A stretch of 64,000 nucleotides of DNA from the NCBI RefSeq assembly GCF_011762185.1, contig NZ_JAASQJ010000006.1, forward strand, positions 1 through 64,000, read 5' to 3'. The notes under the pieces are model-generated. The model made no database searches. It saw only the letters and a list, made by a program, of their open reading frames with translations, and was not told where the DNA came from. Source of the DNA: Dyadobacter arcticus (GTDB taxonomy: Bacteria > Bacteroidota > Bacteroidia > Cytophagales > Spirosomataceae). Each line of letters opens with the position of its first letter. Within the stretch, counting starts at the first letter, position 1. The position numbers and the translations under genes were made by a program. Positions 1 to 8,189 of the stretch are shown piece by piece.

Positions 1-48
1 GAAAAAATATCAAAAAATAAGAAAGTAGTAAAAAATTCTATTTTTACG

Positions 49-93
49 TGACTCATAATCAGTAGGTGCCTGGTTCGATTCCAGGTGGGCCCA
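49..93 (+). tRNA. 3' half of a CAU-anticodon tRNA (5' half missing)
   Basis: The sequence carries the end of an anticodon stem-loop (anticodon CAT at 54-56, loop 52-58), a variable region, a complete T arm (stem 69-73 and 81-85, loop 74-80) and the 3' acceptor strand (86-92) with discriminator A93. No CCA is encoded. The matching 5' acceptor strand (GGGCCCA) and D arm should lie at about 17-48, but that stretch is A/T-rich and contains neither. Pairing in the anticodon stem holds for three base pairs and then fails. It could be elongator Met or Ile2; the CAU anticodon alone does not decide. I read it as the displaced tRNA end left by an integrating element. Confidence 0.85.
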
Positions 94-99
94 CTAATA

Positions 100-135
100 A
101 AAAGCACTTAGCATTTATCTGCTAGGTGCTTTTTT
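100..135 (+). terminator. Rho-independent terminator after the tRNA remnant
   Basis: An imperfect hairpin with AGCAC/GTGCT and AGC/GCT pairing across a short loop is followed by a run of T. It begins a few bases after the tRNA 3' end, so it is probably the native tRNA terminator. Confidence 0.75.
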
Positions 136-312
136 GCTTGGAAGTTCACAAATCGTTTGCGCGGTCGCTTCTATCAACTGACAGCGCGGCCGCCGCAGTT
201 CCACCGGGACTCATACTTAGTAGATTAATCTATCCAGGCCTATCTCGCAGCCCCAAATGGGGCTCCTATATTGGGTAGCAACTATGATGACGTTTCTGAC
301 CTAACCTAGTCG
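136..312. other. Non-coding spacer with a small GC hairpin
   Basis: No convincing coding sequence is seen. A perfect 6-bp hairpin, AGCCCC-AAAT-GGGGCT, lies at 249-264 without a T-tract on the plus strand. It lies downstream of the minus-strand gene at 313-540 and could help end that transcript. Confidence 0.4.
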
Positions 313-540
313 TTACAGGATAACCATGATGTCGCTGTTTGGCGAGTCCTTTTTCTCCAGATACTCCCAGGATACAATGTCCTCTTCCGGGTAAATATTT
401 CCTGTATCTTCTGGGCCTTCGTCTCCAATGGCTTCTACAAAAGCTTTGGAACCTTTTTTATATAAACCTTCTCTCGGAATTCCATTGATATCCGTAAATA
501 AGACCAATGCTTGATCTTCGGGAAGCTGTTTGTTTTTCAT
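313..540 (-). CDS. Small acidic protein of unknown function
   Basis: This 75-residue protein is rich in Glu and Asp, has no signal peptide or membrane segment, and matches no family I recognise. It starts with ATG after an A-rich leader, as is usual in Bacteroidota, and lies downstream of the CE15-like esterase on the same strand. The two genes are separated by a strong inverted repeat (573-637), so it may be transcribed on its own. The plain open frame, normal start and spacing make it plausibly real, but there is no functional evidence. Confidence 0.5.
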   Translation of the reverse strand: MKNKQLPEDQALVLFTDINGIPREGLYKKGSKAFVEAIGDEGPEDTGNIYPEEDIVSWEYLEKKDSPNSDIMVIL

Positions 541-572
541 CAGATTCTTTTTTGGTTAATAATCACGTTCAA

Positions 573-637
573 TTTTAATGCCACGAAGGCACGAATGATA
601 CACGACTCAACCTATTCGTGTATTCGTGGCATTAAAA
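573..637. repeat. Long inverted repeat of the CACGAAT type, likely terminator
   Basis: Arms 573-596 and 614-637 match at 22 of 24 positions and are separated by 17 bases. The right arm includes the stop codon of the esterase gene (632-634), and on the minus strand the hairpin is followed by T-rich sequence. The repeated unit GCCACGAA..CACGAAT recurs in part at 52349-52391, so this may be a dispersed repeat acting as a terminator. Confidence 0.7.
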
Positions 638-1822
638 ACTCCTCGCGAACCTAATGAAATTCGCCCAGTCGTAAGCCGTCATATTGTGCTCTCCATCACG
701 AATATGGTAAGCAATCGGGGGAATTATATAAGGCTCGTTGATTCCGGGAGGACTAGCGGGTAAATCTGGGTGCAGGCCATACAAAGCATAAGTGCTTTCC
801 GCATTTTTTAACGCCAGGAATGTGCCCTTTGGATCAGCCCAGAGGTCTTTGGAAGCATTGGTGGCATATATTGGCCTCGGCGCTACCAATGCAATAAGCA
901 TGTGCTGGTCTACGGGTAACAGGTTTTCCTTATCATTGAATTTTTTGTAATTATTATTAAACCAATGCGGAAAGGAAGTATTAATCCGGCTGATACGTTC
1001 ACCAAACTGCCTTCGGGCAAGGGCTGCACCCGAATTTCCTGAACAATTGGTAACACATGCGGCGAACCGCTGATCTTGCGCCGCAGCCCACAAAGAGGCC
1101 TTTCCTCCACGCGAATGCCCGACAATGATTACTTTTTTGGCATCCAGGTCTTTATCTTTTTCAAAATAGTCCATCACCCGGTTCGCGCCCCAGGCCCATG
1201 CACCGATTGCCTTCATCCCATTATCCATTTTCAACTGCTCTGGATATAGCTGCAAGACGCCATTCATATATGTATCCTTGTTGTCGGGTGCGAGGTCATC
1301 CACATGAAATGTTGCGATAGCGAAACCGGAGTCTATCAGCATTTCAGCCGGCCAAAATTCGCTTTTCTTAATCCGTGTCGGATCTGTGTTATCCTTGCCT
1401 CTGTTATTAATTAACAAAAATACAGGCGAAGGTGCAGCAGCTTTGGAAGGGACAAACAAGACCAAGTTTATTTTTACAGATTTTTGATTTCTAAATATTT
1501 CAATCAAAACCTGTTTCAATATCGCCTTTCCACCCATTGCAGCACCATCGTCGCTCACGATCATGCGCCTCACGCTATCGTAGGCAGTGGGCATCTGCCC
1601 ATAAATATTGTCTTCAAACAATTTGAGAATCTCAGGACGCCGTTTGGTTTCCCATGTCTTTTGGTTGCGGACCTTTTTGCCAGAAACCATTTTTAGGGCG
1701 TCCGGCAGAACGTAGGAAGGGACTTTTGATTCGTCGTAGTTTTGGGCTTTTGCGGCGAGGAATGGGAAGAAAGGGAGGATGGCGAGGAGTAAAAGGGATA
1801 TTATGGAGCGAATTGTTGACAT
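632..1822 (-). CDS. Secreted CE15-like glucuronoyl esterase
   Basis: This 396-residue alpha/beta hydrolase begins with a clear signal peptide (residues 1-26, ending AKA). The nucleophile motif GHSRGGK at 235-241 places the catalytic serine at 237. The following SGNSG..RR.GE segment and a late histidine in RDGEHN (His379) resemble CE15 glucuronoyl methylesterases, which cleave ester links between lignin alcohols and glucuronoxylan side chains. The length fits that family. It probably acts in the periplasm or outside the cell on plant cell wall material. A more general acetylxylan-esterase-like role is the alternative. A strong hairpin at its 3' end suggests it ends its own transcript. Confidence 0.75.
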   Translation of the reverse strand: MSTIRSIISLLLLAILPFFPFLAAKAQNYDESKVPSYVLPDALKMVSGKKVRNQKTWETKRRPEILKLFEDNIYGQMPTAYDSVRRMIVSDDGAAMGGKAILKQVLIEIFRNQKSVKINLVLFVPSKAAAPSPVFLLINNRGKDNTDPTRIKKSEFWPAEMLIDSGFAIATFHVDDLAPDNKDTYMNGVLQLYPEQLKMDNGMKAIGAWAWGANRVMDYFEKDKDLDAKKVIIVGHSRGGKASLWAAAQDQRFAACVTNCSGNSGAALARRQFGERISRINTSFPHWFNNNYKKFNDKENLLPVDQHMLIALVAPRPIYATNASKDLWADPKGTFLALKNAESTYALYGLHPDLPASPPGINEPYIIPPIAYHIRDGEHNMTAYDWANFIRFARSF

Positions 1823-1852
1823 TTTGATAGGAGGTTATAAATTGAAGCTGTG

Positions 1853-2269
1853 TTATAACCTAATCTCACCTTCGTCCTCACCCTGCCAGTATTTGATTTG
1901 TTTTGCAGCTACTGTTATCATTGCCAGGCCGGGGGTATCGAGTCCTTCTTCAAACCATTTGTCCAGATCTTCGACCCAATGTTCTTCCATTTTTTCCCGA
2001 CTTCTCGTAACTTCCGCCGTACCAGTTATTGAGATAAAAAGGCCATATCCTTGTTGAAAACCAAGATTTACTCCATTGTCCATTTCAATATCGGCCACCA
2101 TTCGCGACCCTTCCCAGGTAAAAAAGTAAGAGTCGCCATCGTATTCGACCTGCCTGTTATTGCTCATCGGCCGCGATGCAAGCATACCATTTGAGGTGGT
2201 TGTAGTAAGCATGCAAATGTCGCGATCTTTCATAATCTCGCTTACGTCCTTTAATGTTTTATCTGCCAT
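1853..2269 (-). CDS. Pyridoxamine 5'-phosphate oxidase-like general stress protein
   Basis: This 138-residue protein has the split beta-barrel FMN-binding fold of the general stress protein 26 family. Recognisable segments are the early strand CMLTTTT..G.L.SRPM, the YFFTWEGS strand, and a C-terminal GLAMITV..IKYW strand. Family members bind FMN or other flavins and are small cytosolic proteins, and true PNPOx activity is not expected. It begins 31 bases upstream of the esterase on the same strand, so the two could be co-transcribed. A perfect 9-bp palindrome at 2291-2313 lies just upstream of its start and may be an operator. Confidence 0.8.
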   Translation of the reverse strand: MADKTLKDVSEIMKDRDICMLTTTTSNGMLASRPMSNNRQVEYDGDSYFFTWEGSRMVADIEMDNGVNLGFQQGYGLFISITGTAEVTRSREKMEEHWVEDLDKWFEEGLDTPGLAMITVAAKQIKYWQGEDEGEIRL

Positions 2270-2290
2270 GGTTTCGTTTGTTGATCAAGT

Positions 2291-2313
2291 ATTTTAATAA
2301 CATCTATTAAAAT
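2291..2313. promoter_or_regulatory. AT-rich perfect palindrome upstream of the flavoprotein gene
   Basis: ATTTTAATA (2291-2299) and TATTAAAAT (2305-2313) are perfect inverted repeats separated by five bases, 22 bases upstream of the minus-strand start at 2269. The form is that of a dimeric repressor site, but no cognate regulator is visible. Confidence 0.4.
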
Positions 2314-2498
2314 AATGCCATGGATTTAAACCATAACTCTATACAATCGGCCGGACAAATTTCTCTTTCAGGGACGTCTGGTTCAATACCTACTTCTAAC
2401 AATTTTGCTTGTGAACGCTGATTCAAATTTCTGTTTATTTGAACTTTGAGGATGGATTAGGAAGCGCTGTAAAATGGTAGATTCTCAGAACAAATGCA

Positions 2499-2506
2499 TA
2501 TATTTG
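2499..2506 (+). promoter_or_regulatory. Candidate -7 box for the ImmA/IrrE gene
   Basis: TATATTTG matches the Bacteroidota -7 consensus TAnnTTTG. It lies 55 bases upstream of the preferred ATG at 2562. No good TTTG -33 box is seen at the usual distance, so support is partial. Confidence 0.35.
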
Positions 2507-2561
2507 TTTGTTATGCACATACAAAATTCTGATTATGATCACATTAATTCATAGCCCAATC

Positions 2562-3047
2562 ATGAAGCCCGATTACAGCAAAGTCAGGCAAGAAGTGTCC
2601 ATCCTTCTGAACAACTTCGGGCTGACAGAACCTCCTGTCAATCCTGTGTCTATCGCAAGAGACCTGGGCATCAAAGTTGTTTTTGCTGTTTTCAGTGACG
2701 ATTATGACCGGGTCTCGGGTTTTTATGATGCAGAGGAGGATACTATTTACGTCAACAAAAACGAATATCCTTTAAGGCAGACCTTCACCATAGCGCATGA
2801 GTTGGGGCACCGCGTTTTACATGCGGAGTGGGCTAAATCCACTGAATATAAAGTTTTACTCCGGGACGACGTATTTAATGATGATCCCGTCGAAAAAGAG
2901 GCGAATGCATTTGCTGCGAACCTCCTGGTTCCCCGCTTTATGCTTGATAAATACTGGAAAGACACCAAAATCGAAAAGCTTTCCGAATTATTTGCCGTAT
3001 CTGTTCCCGTCATTCAAAACAGGATTTCATTTGAGTACGGCACCTAA
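2562..3047 (+). CDS. ImmA/IrrE family zinc metallopeptidase
   Basis: This 161-residue protein has the zincin motif HELGH at 79-83 and the family signature E.EAN.FAA.LL.P at about 111-124. ImmA/IrrE peptidases usually cleave phage or stress repressors and often carry or neighbour an Xre-type HTH, but neither is seen here. The frame opens at 2508, but the ATG at 2562 gives a family-like N terminus and places a -7 box upstream, so I use it. The 3' end overlaps the next gene by 17 bases in another frame, which suggests translational coupling. The target is unknown, and the overlapping membrane protein is the best partner candidate. Confidence 0.8.
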   Translation: MKPDYSKVRQEVSILLNNFGLTEPPVNPVSIARDLGIKVVFAVFSDDYDRVSGFYDAEEDTIYVNKNEYPLRQTFTIAHELGHRVLHAEWAKSTEYKVLLRDDVFNDDPVEKEANAFAANLLVPRFMLDKYWKDTKIEKLSELFAVSVPVIQNRISFEYGT

Positions 3048-3417
3048 CAGAAGTCAGGCGAAAAAAGGCATCGTCAACCAGGATCAGAACGATGCAGAAT
3101 TCACAGAAGTACAGCAACGTGCGCACCAGTCCCAACTGGAAGTAGCCAAAGAAAAGAACAGACATGAGCAGGCCATGCTGGAACAAAATCTCGGGTTTAT
3201 CGGGAAATTCTTCGGTGACGGTAAAAACACTCCTACATTTATTGCTTTGATCTGCGTCCTTTTCGGAGGGTCCATGTATGTTTATTGCCTCAGCTCTTCC
3301 AAAAGTACCACCGCAGATGCGGAATTCTGGTCGGAAAATGCTTCCAGATCATTGAATCTCGCTATAACAGCACTTGCCTACATCTTCGGCAAGTCTGCTG
3401 CATCAGCAAAATCATAA
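3031..3417 (+). CDS. Small two-TM protein coupled to the ImmA peptidase
   Basis: This 128-residue protein probably starts at TTG 3031, because no ATG is available before residue 49 of this frame. Residues 15-50 are highly charged and Gln/Glu/Lys-rich, suggesting a coiled coil. Hydrophobic segments at about 66-87 and 106-120 could be membrane helices. I do not recognise the family. It overlaps the peptidase gene by 17 bases, and the pair ends just before the convergent FecA-like gene. It could be the substrate, anchor or effector of the peptidase, but no function can be stated. The start is uncertain; an N-terminal fusion by frameshift is possible, though no slippery site is evident. Confidence 0.55.
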   Translation: MSTAPNRSQAKKGIVNQDQNDAEFTEVQQRAHQSQLEVAKEKNRHEQAMLEQNLGFIGKFFGDGKNTPTFIALICVLFGGSMYVYCLSSSKSTTADAEFWSENASRSLNLAITALAYIFGKSAASAKS

Positions 3418-3428
3418 AAACAGCTTTT

Positions 3429-5642
3429 CTAAATTTTTATCCCAAAAGAAATCCCGAAACTTCGTCCGTCCGAGCTCCAAACCCCGGCACCTGGATACAT
3501 AGTTGGCCTTTTGGTAAAGTATTGTTTGTCGGTAATGTTGTTCACGCCAGCGCGCAAAGTGTAATTTTTAGCGATCCGCCAGGTCGCATTCACATCCAGC
3601 AACCCATAACCCGGAACCTTACCAATTGTACCATTCGCTGATGGCGCTTCGGTATTCAACGGGTTAGCATAATTGGAGCTCACATAACTGTATTGGGCGG
3701 TTAACGAAAAAGTTCTGTATTGGAATTGCGCACCATTTCTTGAAATCCAGGTCGGTACACCTTCTACGCGATTACCTGCAACGCTGGTGTTCTCGTTATT
3801 GACCACCGCATTGCCTTTGATATACTTCGCATCAAAATAAGAAGTTGAAGTAAAGAATGATAATTCAGTCGGTAAACCAGCGTTGTAAGCCCGGAATGCC
3901 GTGTATTCCACATAAGCTTCCACGCCACGCGTTTTGCTGTCCCCCGTTGTAGTTCGCAACAGATAAGCATTACTATTGTCGTCACGCATGGATACCGTAC
4001 CCATTCTATGGTTAATCAGGATCTGGAAAACGCCGATATCATATTTTAGTTTATCCTGAACATTTCCGCTGATCCCCGCTTCCAGGTTGTAGCCGTATGC
4101 ATCTTTTAGATTTTTATCAACCCTTTCCAAAACCGATCCGGGAATGATGTCTTTAAAAACGACGGGACGGTAAGCCTGTGAAAACCCGGCGTAAATGCGG
4201 CTATTCGCATCTATACGGTATTGCGAGCTGATCCCGAACAAAGGGAACTTATGTTTAATCTTGTTTGGCAGATTAGTCGGATCGTAATAGCTGATTTTCC
4301 CGGTCATATCCGTAGCTCCTCTTTCTATCCGGAAACCCGGGGATAACGTCAGCTTTGGCGTCAGGAAAATCATGTTTTCTACAAAAACAGCCACATTGTT
4401 GGTCTTCATATACATATCGCGGCCGAATTCCGGATCCGTTAATGTAAGGTCAAAATCACTGCCCGTCGTACCCTTACCCAGTTGTCGTCTGCGCAAATTA
4501 TTTTGCATTACTTGCACCCCGCCCGAGACAATGTTCCTGAACCCGGCAACGTCATACTGGTGAATGAGGCGCAATTCAGAGGTAAAACTTTTGAAATTAT
4601 CAATGTCAACCTGCCGTGCCTTGTATGATTTGGTCGCGGGATTAATGGTATCGGCTACGTTGGCGAAAGCGTCAAACATCACGCTGTTCCGCGCGCCGTA
4701 AACCCCCGAATTGGTCCACTTAACTTGCGTGACCGAGCTAATCTTCCAGTCGAGCACAATAGAAGGAACGTAAATGTCCGGATTGAAATAATTGCGCGAC
4801 CGGGTCGATTGGCGCGGATCTGCCGCAAACATGGCGTCGGTGAGAGGGCCTGGAATTTGAAACACATATGAAGACCTTCCCAATTCGGCTTTGATTCTCA
4901 GCGATTTGCTGAATTCATATGCAAGGCTAATATATTGTGATTGTGCATCCGATTTTGCGTTTTTACGATAGCCGTCTGAATGTCTTTTTTGATAATACGC
5001 TGAATAAGTAAACTTGCCAACTTTCCCGCCAATGGAGTTATATGAACTGAAAAGCCCGAACGAACCTGCTGAATTAATGCTTTCGAAGGAAAACGCTTTT
5101 GTCGTGTCCGGCCCTTTTGTTACGTAATTGATCATCCCGCCAAACTGTGCCCCAAATTGTAATGATGCAGTACCTCTCACCAGTTCAACGCGCTGGATCG
5201 ATTCCATGGCGGGGCTGTAATGGCTGGCCGGATAGCCATACATGTCGGAATTGGTGATGACGCCATTCTGGCGGATGTTGTATTCCCACGACCTGTGCGG
5301 ATCGAGGCCACGTGTGGAAATGTTGATCTGATTGCCGCTGCCGTCCATATCGTAAACGAAAACGCCAGGTATTTTGGCGAAAATATGTCTGCCCGTTTTT
5401 TCGGCAATGTTGCCATTAACACCGTCCATCTGAACCTCTTCACTCTTTTTGCCAGCAGTAATGTAGGTGTTGTGGACATCCGGAAGGCGCTCGGTATGGA
5501 TCACGTTCTTGCGTTGCTCGACGGTTATCTCGTCCAGATTGAACACTTTGTTGTATTCTTTTTCTTTCTTTTCTGTTTGTCCAAAAGCACTGATCTGAAC
5601 GCAACAGAATAATAGGAATATGCTATAAATTGTAAATCTCAT
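3429..5642 (-). CDS. TonB-dependent outer-membrane receptor, FecA-like
   Basis: This 737-residue protein has a signal peptide (residues 1-22), a plug domain at about 70-180 (including the IPGVFVYD and RVELVRGTASLQFGAQFGG segments) and a C-terminal 22-strand-type barrel ending in an aromatic-poor but barrel-like SFGISFGIKI. The late PTMYPGAGVWSSDGRSF segment resembles ferric citrate receptors. No N-terminal carboxypeptidase-D-like domain or FecR-signalling extension is seen. It is the last gene of a minus-strand series, 35 bases after the DUF3179 gene, so it is probably co-transcribed with it. Substrate is inferred to be a ferric chelate, but another metal complex is possible. Confidence 0.85.
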   Translation of the reverse strand: MRFTIYSIFLLFCCVQISAFGQTEKKEKEYNKVFNLDEITVEQRKNVIHTERLPDVHNTYITAGKKSEEVQMDGVNGNIAEKTGRHIFAKIPGVFVYDMDGSGNQINISTRGLDPHRSWEYNIRQNGVITNSDMYGYPASHYSPAMESIQRVELVRGTASLQFGAQFGGMINYVTKGPDTTKAFSFESINSAGSFGLFSSYNSIGGKVGKFTYSAYYQKRHSDGYRKNAKSDAQSQYISLAYEFSKSLRIKAELGRSSYVFQIPGPLTDAMFAADPRQSTRSRNYFNPDIYVPSIVLDWKISSVTQVKWTNSGVYGARNSVMFDAFANVADTINPATKSYKARQVDIDNFKSFTSELRLIHQYDVAGFRNIVSGGVQVMQNNLRRRQLGKGTTGSDFDLTLTDPEFGRDMYMKTNNVAVFVENMIFLTPKLTLSPGFRIERGATDMTGKISYYDPTNLPNKIKHKFPLFGISSQYRIDANSRIYAGFSQAYRPVVFKDIIPGSVLERVDKNLKDAYGYNLEAGISGNVQDKLKYDIGVFQILINHRMGTVSMRDDNSNAYLLRTTTGDSKTRGVEAYVEYTAFRAYNAGLPTELSFFTSTSYFDAKYIKGNAVVNNENTSVAGNRVEGVPTWISRNGAQFQYRTFSLTAQYSYVSSNYANPLNTEAPSANGTIGKVPGYGLLDVNATWRIAKNYTLRAGVNNITDKQYFTKRPTMYPGAGVWSSDGRSFGISFGIKI

Positions 5643-5677
5643 CAGTGGTTGTCAAAATTAAATTTACTGACATTAGC

Positions 5678-6823
5678 CTAATATTTCTGAGTGTCAGGGT
5701 GGAAAGTGCGCCAACTGTGCCAAAACTCCTGATAAGCATTAATCCGTTGTAGATCCAGGCCAGTACCTGCAATGCGTTTCCCAAGCAGATTATAGGTTGC
5801 CGTGCCTGCTAATATTGTATCATTTTTCACCAAAAACTTCTGGTTGTTTTCACCTTTTTCAAAAGCAAAAAAGCTCTGGTTATCCGCCGCAATCACCAGT
5901 ACCACAGGAACAGCTCCAACTTCGTCGTTCACAACCCTTTCTTTCTTCAACCGCTGCCAGTCAAAAGCTTTGCTCTTCCCTTTCACCTGAACACCTACTA
6001 CCCAGGACTTATCTTTCCACGCGGTAGTATCTGTTTTCGTAAGTTCTGACCTTCCTTTCCCGCTTTCGTAGCGGCTCATGGAATCGTACTTCGCCTGATA
6101 AACTGGATCGGGCTGCATAACCTTAGTGTTCGGATGCAATTTAAGCCATTGTGCCAGAGACGTTTGCGTGCTTGGCAACTCAGGCAGCATTTCCCCTTTC
6201 AACGGCCCGGCTATTGCTTCGCCATTTGCCTGTCTCCACCAGCTCCCGGTTGCCTCGTCTTCAAACATAGCATTGAAATGATCCATCCCCACCAACCTAA
6301 AAAACTCGGGTTTGTGGTTGACCGTGGGTTCAAAAACCCTTCCTGTCCGGCAAACTGTGCAGTAGGTTACCATAATGGGTTGCCCGCCAAGCGTATCCCT
6401 TACCTGGTGATGATAACCAATAAACTGAATAGGGTATGCCTTGGCCTCTCCATTGACTTCGGTCCCGATCACAATCCGTTCCAGGCCTACTTTGTTGGCG
6501 GCAGAATCGTTCATCAACACCGCATTGGGCTGATAGAACATGGTATCGGCCGCCATTTCGTAATTGGTAGCATAGATCAGTCCCACAACCAATAATAGAA
6601 AGATGGCAGGAATCCACTTTCTTTTTCCTCCAAAAACAGAGAAAGATCCAGCGATGATCAGCGCCCAGAAAAGGATCCTCAACTCCCACCGCCAGTTATG
6701 CAGGAAATAGGCCGCATCAATGCTATTCATCCGCTGACTGCCCGGCATAGGCATAATAAAATAAACCTTCGCTATTTCGTAAAGGATGATGCCGATAACT
6801 CCGAGGTAAAAAAGTTTCTTCAT
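5678..6823 (-). CDS. DUF3179 membrane protein
   Basis: This 381-residue protein has membrane segments at about 4-23, 47-64 and 70-86, followed by a soluble DUF3179 domain from about 90. Typical landmarks are the YCTVCRTGRVF motif (Cys155, Cys158), TGSWWRQ..G.AI.GPL, LPS..TSL..W...HP.T.V and a late WQRL stretch. The family function is unknown; the conserved CxxC suggests metal or redox chemistry. It sits between the MFS transporter gene and the FecA-like receptor, all on one strand. This context suggests a role in handling an imported substrate, possibly a metal. A terminator hairpin upstream (6899-6928) separates it from the MFS gene, so it may head its own unit with the receptor. Confidence 0.8.
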   Translation of the reverse strand: MKKLFYLGVIGIILYEIAKVYFIMPMPGSQRMNSIDAAYFLHNWRWELRILFWALIIAGSFSVFGGKRKWIPAIFLLLVVGLIYATNYEMAADTMFYQPNAVLMNDSAANKVGLERIVIGTEVNGEAKAYPIQFIGYHHQVRDTLGGQPIMVTYCTVCRTGRVFEPTVNHKPEFFRLVGMDHFNAMFEDEATGSWWRQANGEAIAGPLKGEMLPELPSTQTSLAQWLKLHPNTKVMQPDPVYQAKYDSMSRYESGKGRSELTKTDTTAWKDKSWVVGVQVKGKSKAFDWQRLKKERVVNDEVGAVPVVLVIAADNQSFFAFEKGENNQKFLVKNDTILAGTATYNLLGKRIAGTGLDLQRINAYQEFWHSWRTFHPDTQKY

Positions 6824-6898
6824 ATATGTATATTCTTAAAAAAATCAAAAAAAAAAGCGAAAAGCTCACCGCTAAAAGCCAACAGCTTGTAAACAAAG

Positions 6899-6928
6899 AA
6901 ACGGGTTCGCCATGGGGCAAACCCGTTT
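6899..6928 (-). terminator. Terminator hairpin after the MFS gene
   Basis: A 13-bp stem (6899-6911 with 6916-6928, one mismatch) encloses a four-base loop. On the minus strand it follows the MFS stop (6966) by about 40 bases and continues into T-rich sequence. It splits the long same-strand cluster into two likely transcripts. Confidence 0.7.
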
Positions 6929-6965
6929 GCCAATATATTAACCTATGATAATGCGATTCTGTGGA

Positions 6966-8186
6966 TCATTTGCTTCGCGCAGTTGCGATGAGCGCTACCA
7001 GGAAAGGGACCGTAAATACAAGTAATGCATTACTGAAACCTCCCAGGACACTAACCATTGATCCAATAAAAAATACTGCAGTCGCAGTAAAGAATCTCCC
7101 CACATTAAAACAAAAACCAGTTGCCGTCCCCCTGATCGAAATCGGGAAAAGCTCGGGAATATAACTCGACAATGCGCCCTGACTGATTCCAAAGCAGAAG
7201 GAAAGCACCGCCGTTTCCACGTAAATAATATTTGTAAAGTGACTGTTGGACAAAAACAAAATGCAGCACATGATGACGCATAATGTAAATGTTCCGATCA
7301 ATGTGTTTTTCTTTCCAAACTTATTAACCAGCATACCCGAAAAAACGCCGCCCGTAATGCCGCCCATTCCCAAAAGGATCATGATCAGGCCGCGTTCCTT
7401 TTGTCCGTCCTCACCTTGTGCGAGCAATGTTTGCGCCCAGGTAGGAAGCCAGGAGAATATCCCCCAAAGCCCGATCAGTACGCAGCCAAAAATGAGTGAC
7501 CCGGAAATCAGGTTCGGACGGTTATTTTCATCAAAAATCGCTTCGGTAGAGTTTTTAACCGTTTTGGTAATCCGCCATTTACTGGATTCAGGTGCTAATG
7601 TAAAAATCAGTACAGCGATCAGTACAGGAATTGCGCCTATCCCAAATGCCGTCCGCCAATGTGAAAAAATCAGGTTAAGGCTGCCGGTTGTCACAATTCC
7701 GATTGGAAAACATACTGCCAATATTCCAAGCATGACTGCCCGGCTTCGTTCTTCCCAGATCTCTGAAATGTAAACGGTTGAGATCAGCAGCACACCCCCG
7801 ACGCCCATTCCAGCAAAGAAGCGGAGCGCTAATAACGAGTACCAATCGGGAACAACGGTAACCAGACAAGTTGAGAGTCCATATAAACCAGTTGCCAGCG
7901 CAAGAGATTTAACACGGCCAATGCGGTCGCTTACAACCCCAAAAAGCAATCCGCCGACCATCCAGCCATAAAGGTAAATAGCACTCACATAGGCACCGAT
8001 CTCTCCAAGTTGTGCCTGGTCAATGGCATCGCCAGTTAGTTCCGGAATGGCAACAGGCAGGAACACCGACATCAATGTCGATACTGTTCCGCTCAGGATA
8101 TAGCTCCCCGCACACAGCCCGAATGCAAGCCATTTACCCGTCACGCTCTTTGTTTCCAAATCAATCACATCCAGTGTCTGCATCAT
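6966..8186 (-). CDS. MFS transporter of the metabolite:H+ symporter type
   Basis: This 406-residue protein has about 12 predicted membrane helices. The loop 2-3 signature GVVSDRIGR is present, as is the mirrored GMLVNKFGKK in the second half, and the RFFAGMGVGG helix resembles the sugar/aromatic-acid symporter groups. It sits in the inner membrane and most likely imports a small organic molecule with protons. The start lies three bases after the stop of the upstream TonB receptor gene, which points to co-transcription and probably a shared substrate: outer-membrane import followed by inner-membrane import. The substrate cannot be read from the sequence. Confidence 0.85.
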   Translation of the reverse strand: MMQTLDVIDLETKSVTGKWLAFGLCAGSYILSGTVSTLMSVFLPVAIPELTGDAIDQAQLGEIGAYVSAIYLYGWMVGGLLFGVVSDRIGRVKSLALATGLYGLSTCLVTVVPDWYSLLALRFFAGMGVGGVLLISTVYISEIWEERSRAVMLGILAVCFPIGIVTTGSLNLIFSHWRTAFGIGAIPVLIAVLIFTLAPESSKWRITKTVKNSTEAIFDENNRPNLISGSLIFGCVLIGLWGIFSWLPTWAQTLLAQGEDGQKERGLIMILLGMGGITGGVFSGMLVNKFGKKNTLIGTFTLCVIMCCILFLSNSHFTNIIYVETAVLSFCFGISQGALSSYIPELFPISIRGTATGFCFNVGRFFTATAVFFIGSMVSVLGGFSNALLVFTVPFLVALIATARSK

Positions 8187-8189
8187 TTC

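Noticed and set aside
1-93. Group I intron in the tRNA instead of an integration site
   Set aside because: The tRNA similarity already begins in the anticodon stem and no intron core motifs are seen in the first 48 bases. Only sequence left of the window could fully settle it.
249-264. Small perfect hairpin as independent terminator or sRNA
   Set aside because: The stem is only six base pairs and there is no T-tract or promoter, so it is noted only as part of the spacer.
2797-3030. N-terminal extension of the two-TM protein back to 2797
   Set aside because: This stretch overlaps most of the ImmA/IrrE gene in another frame and reads as unstructured. The peptidase is far better supported, so only the part after 3031 is kept.
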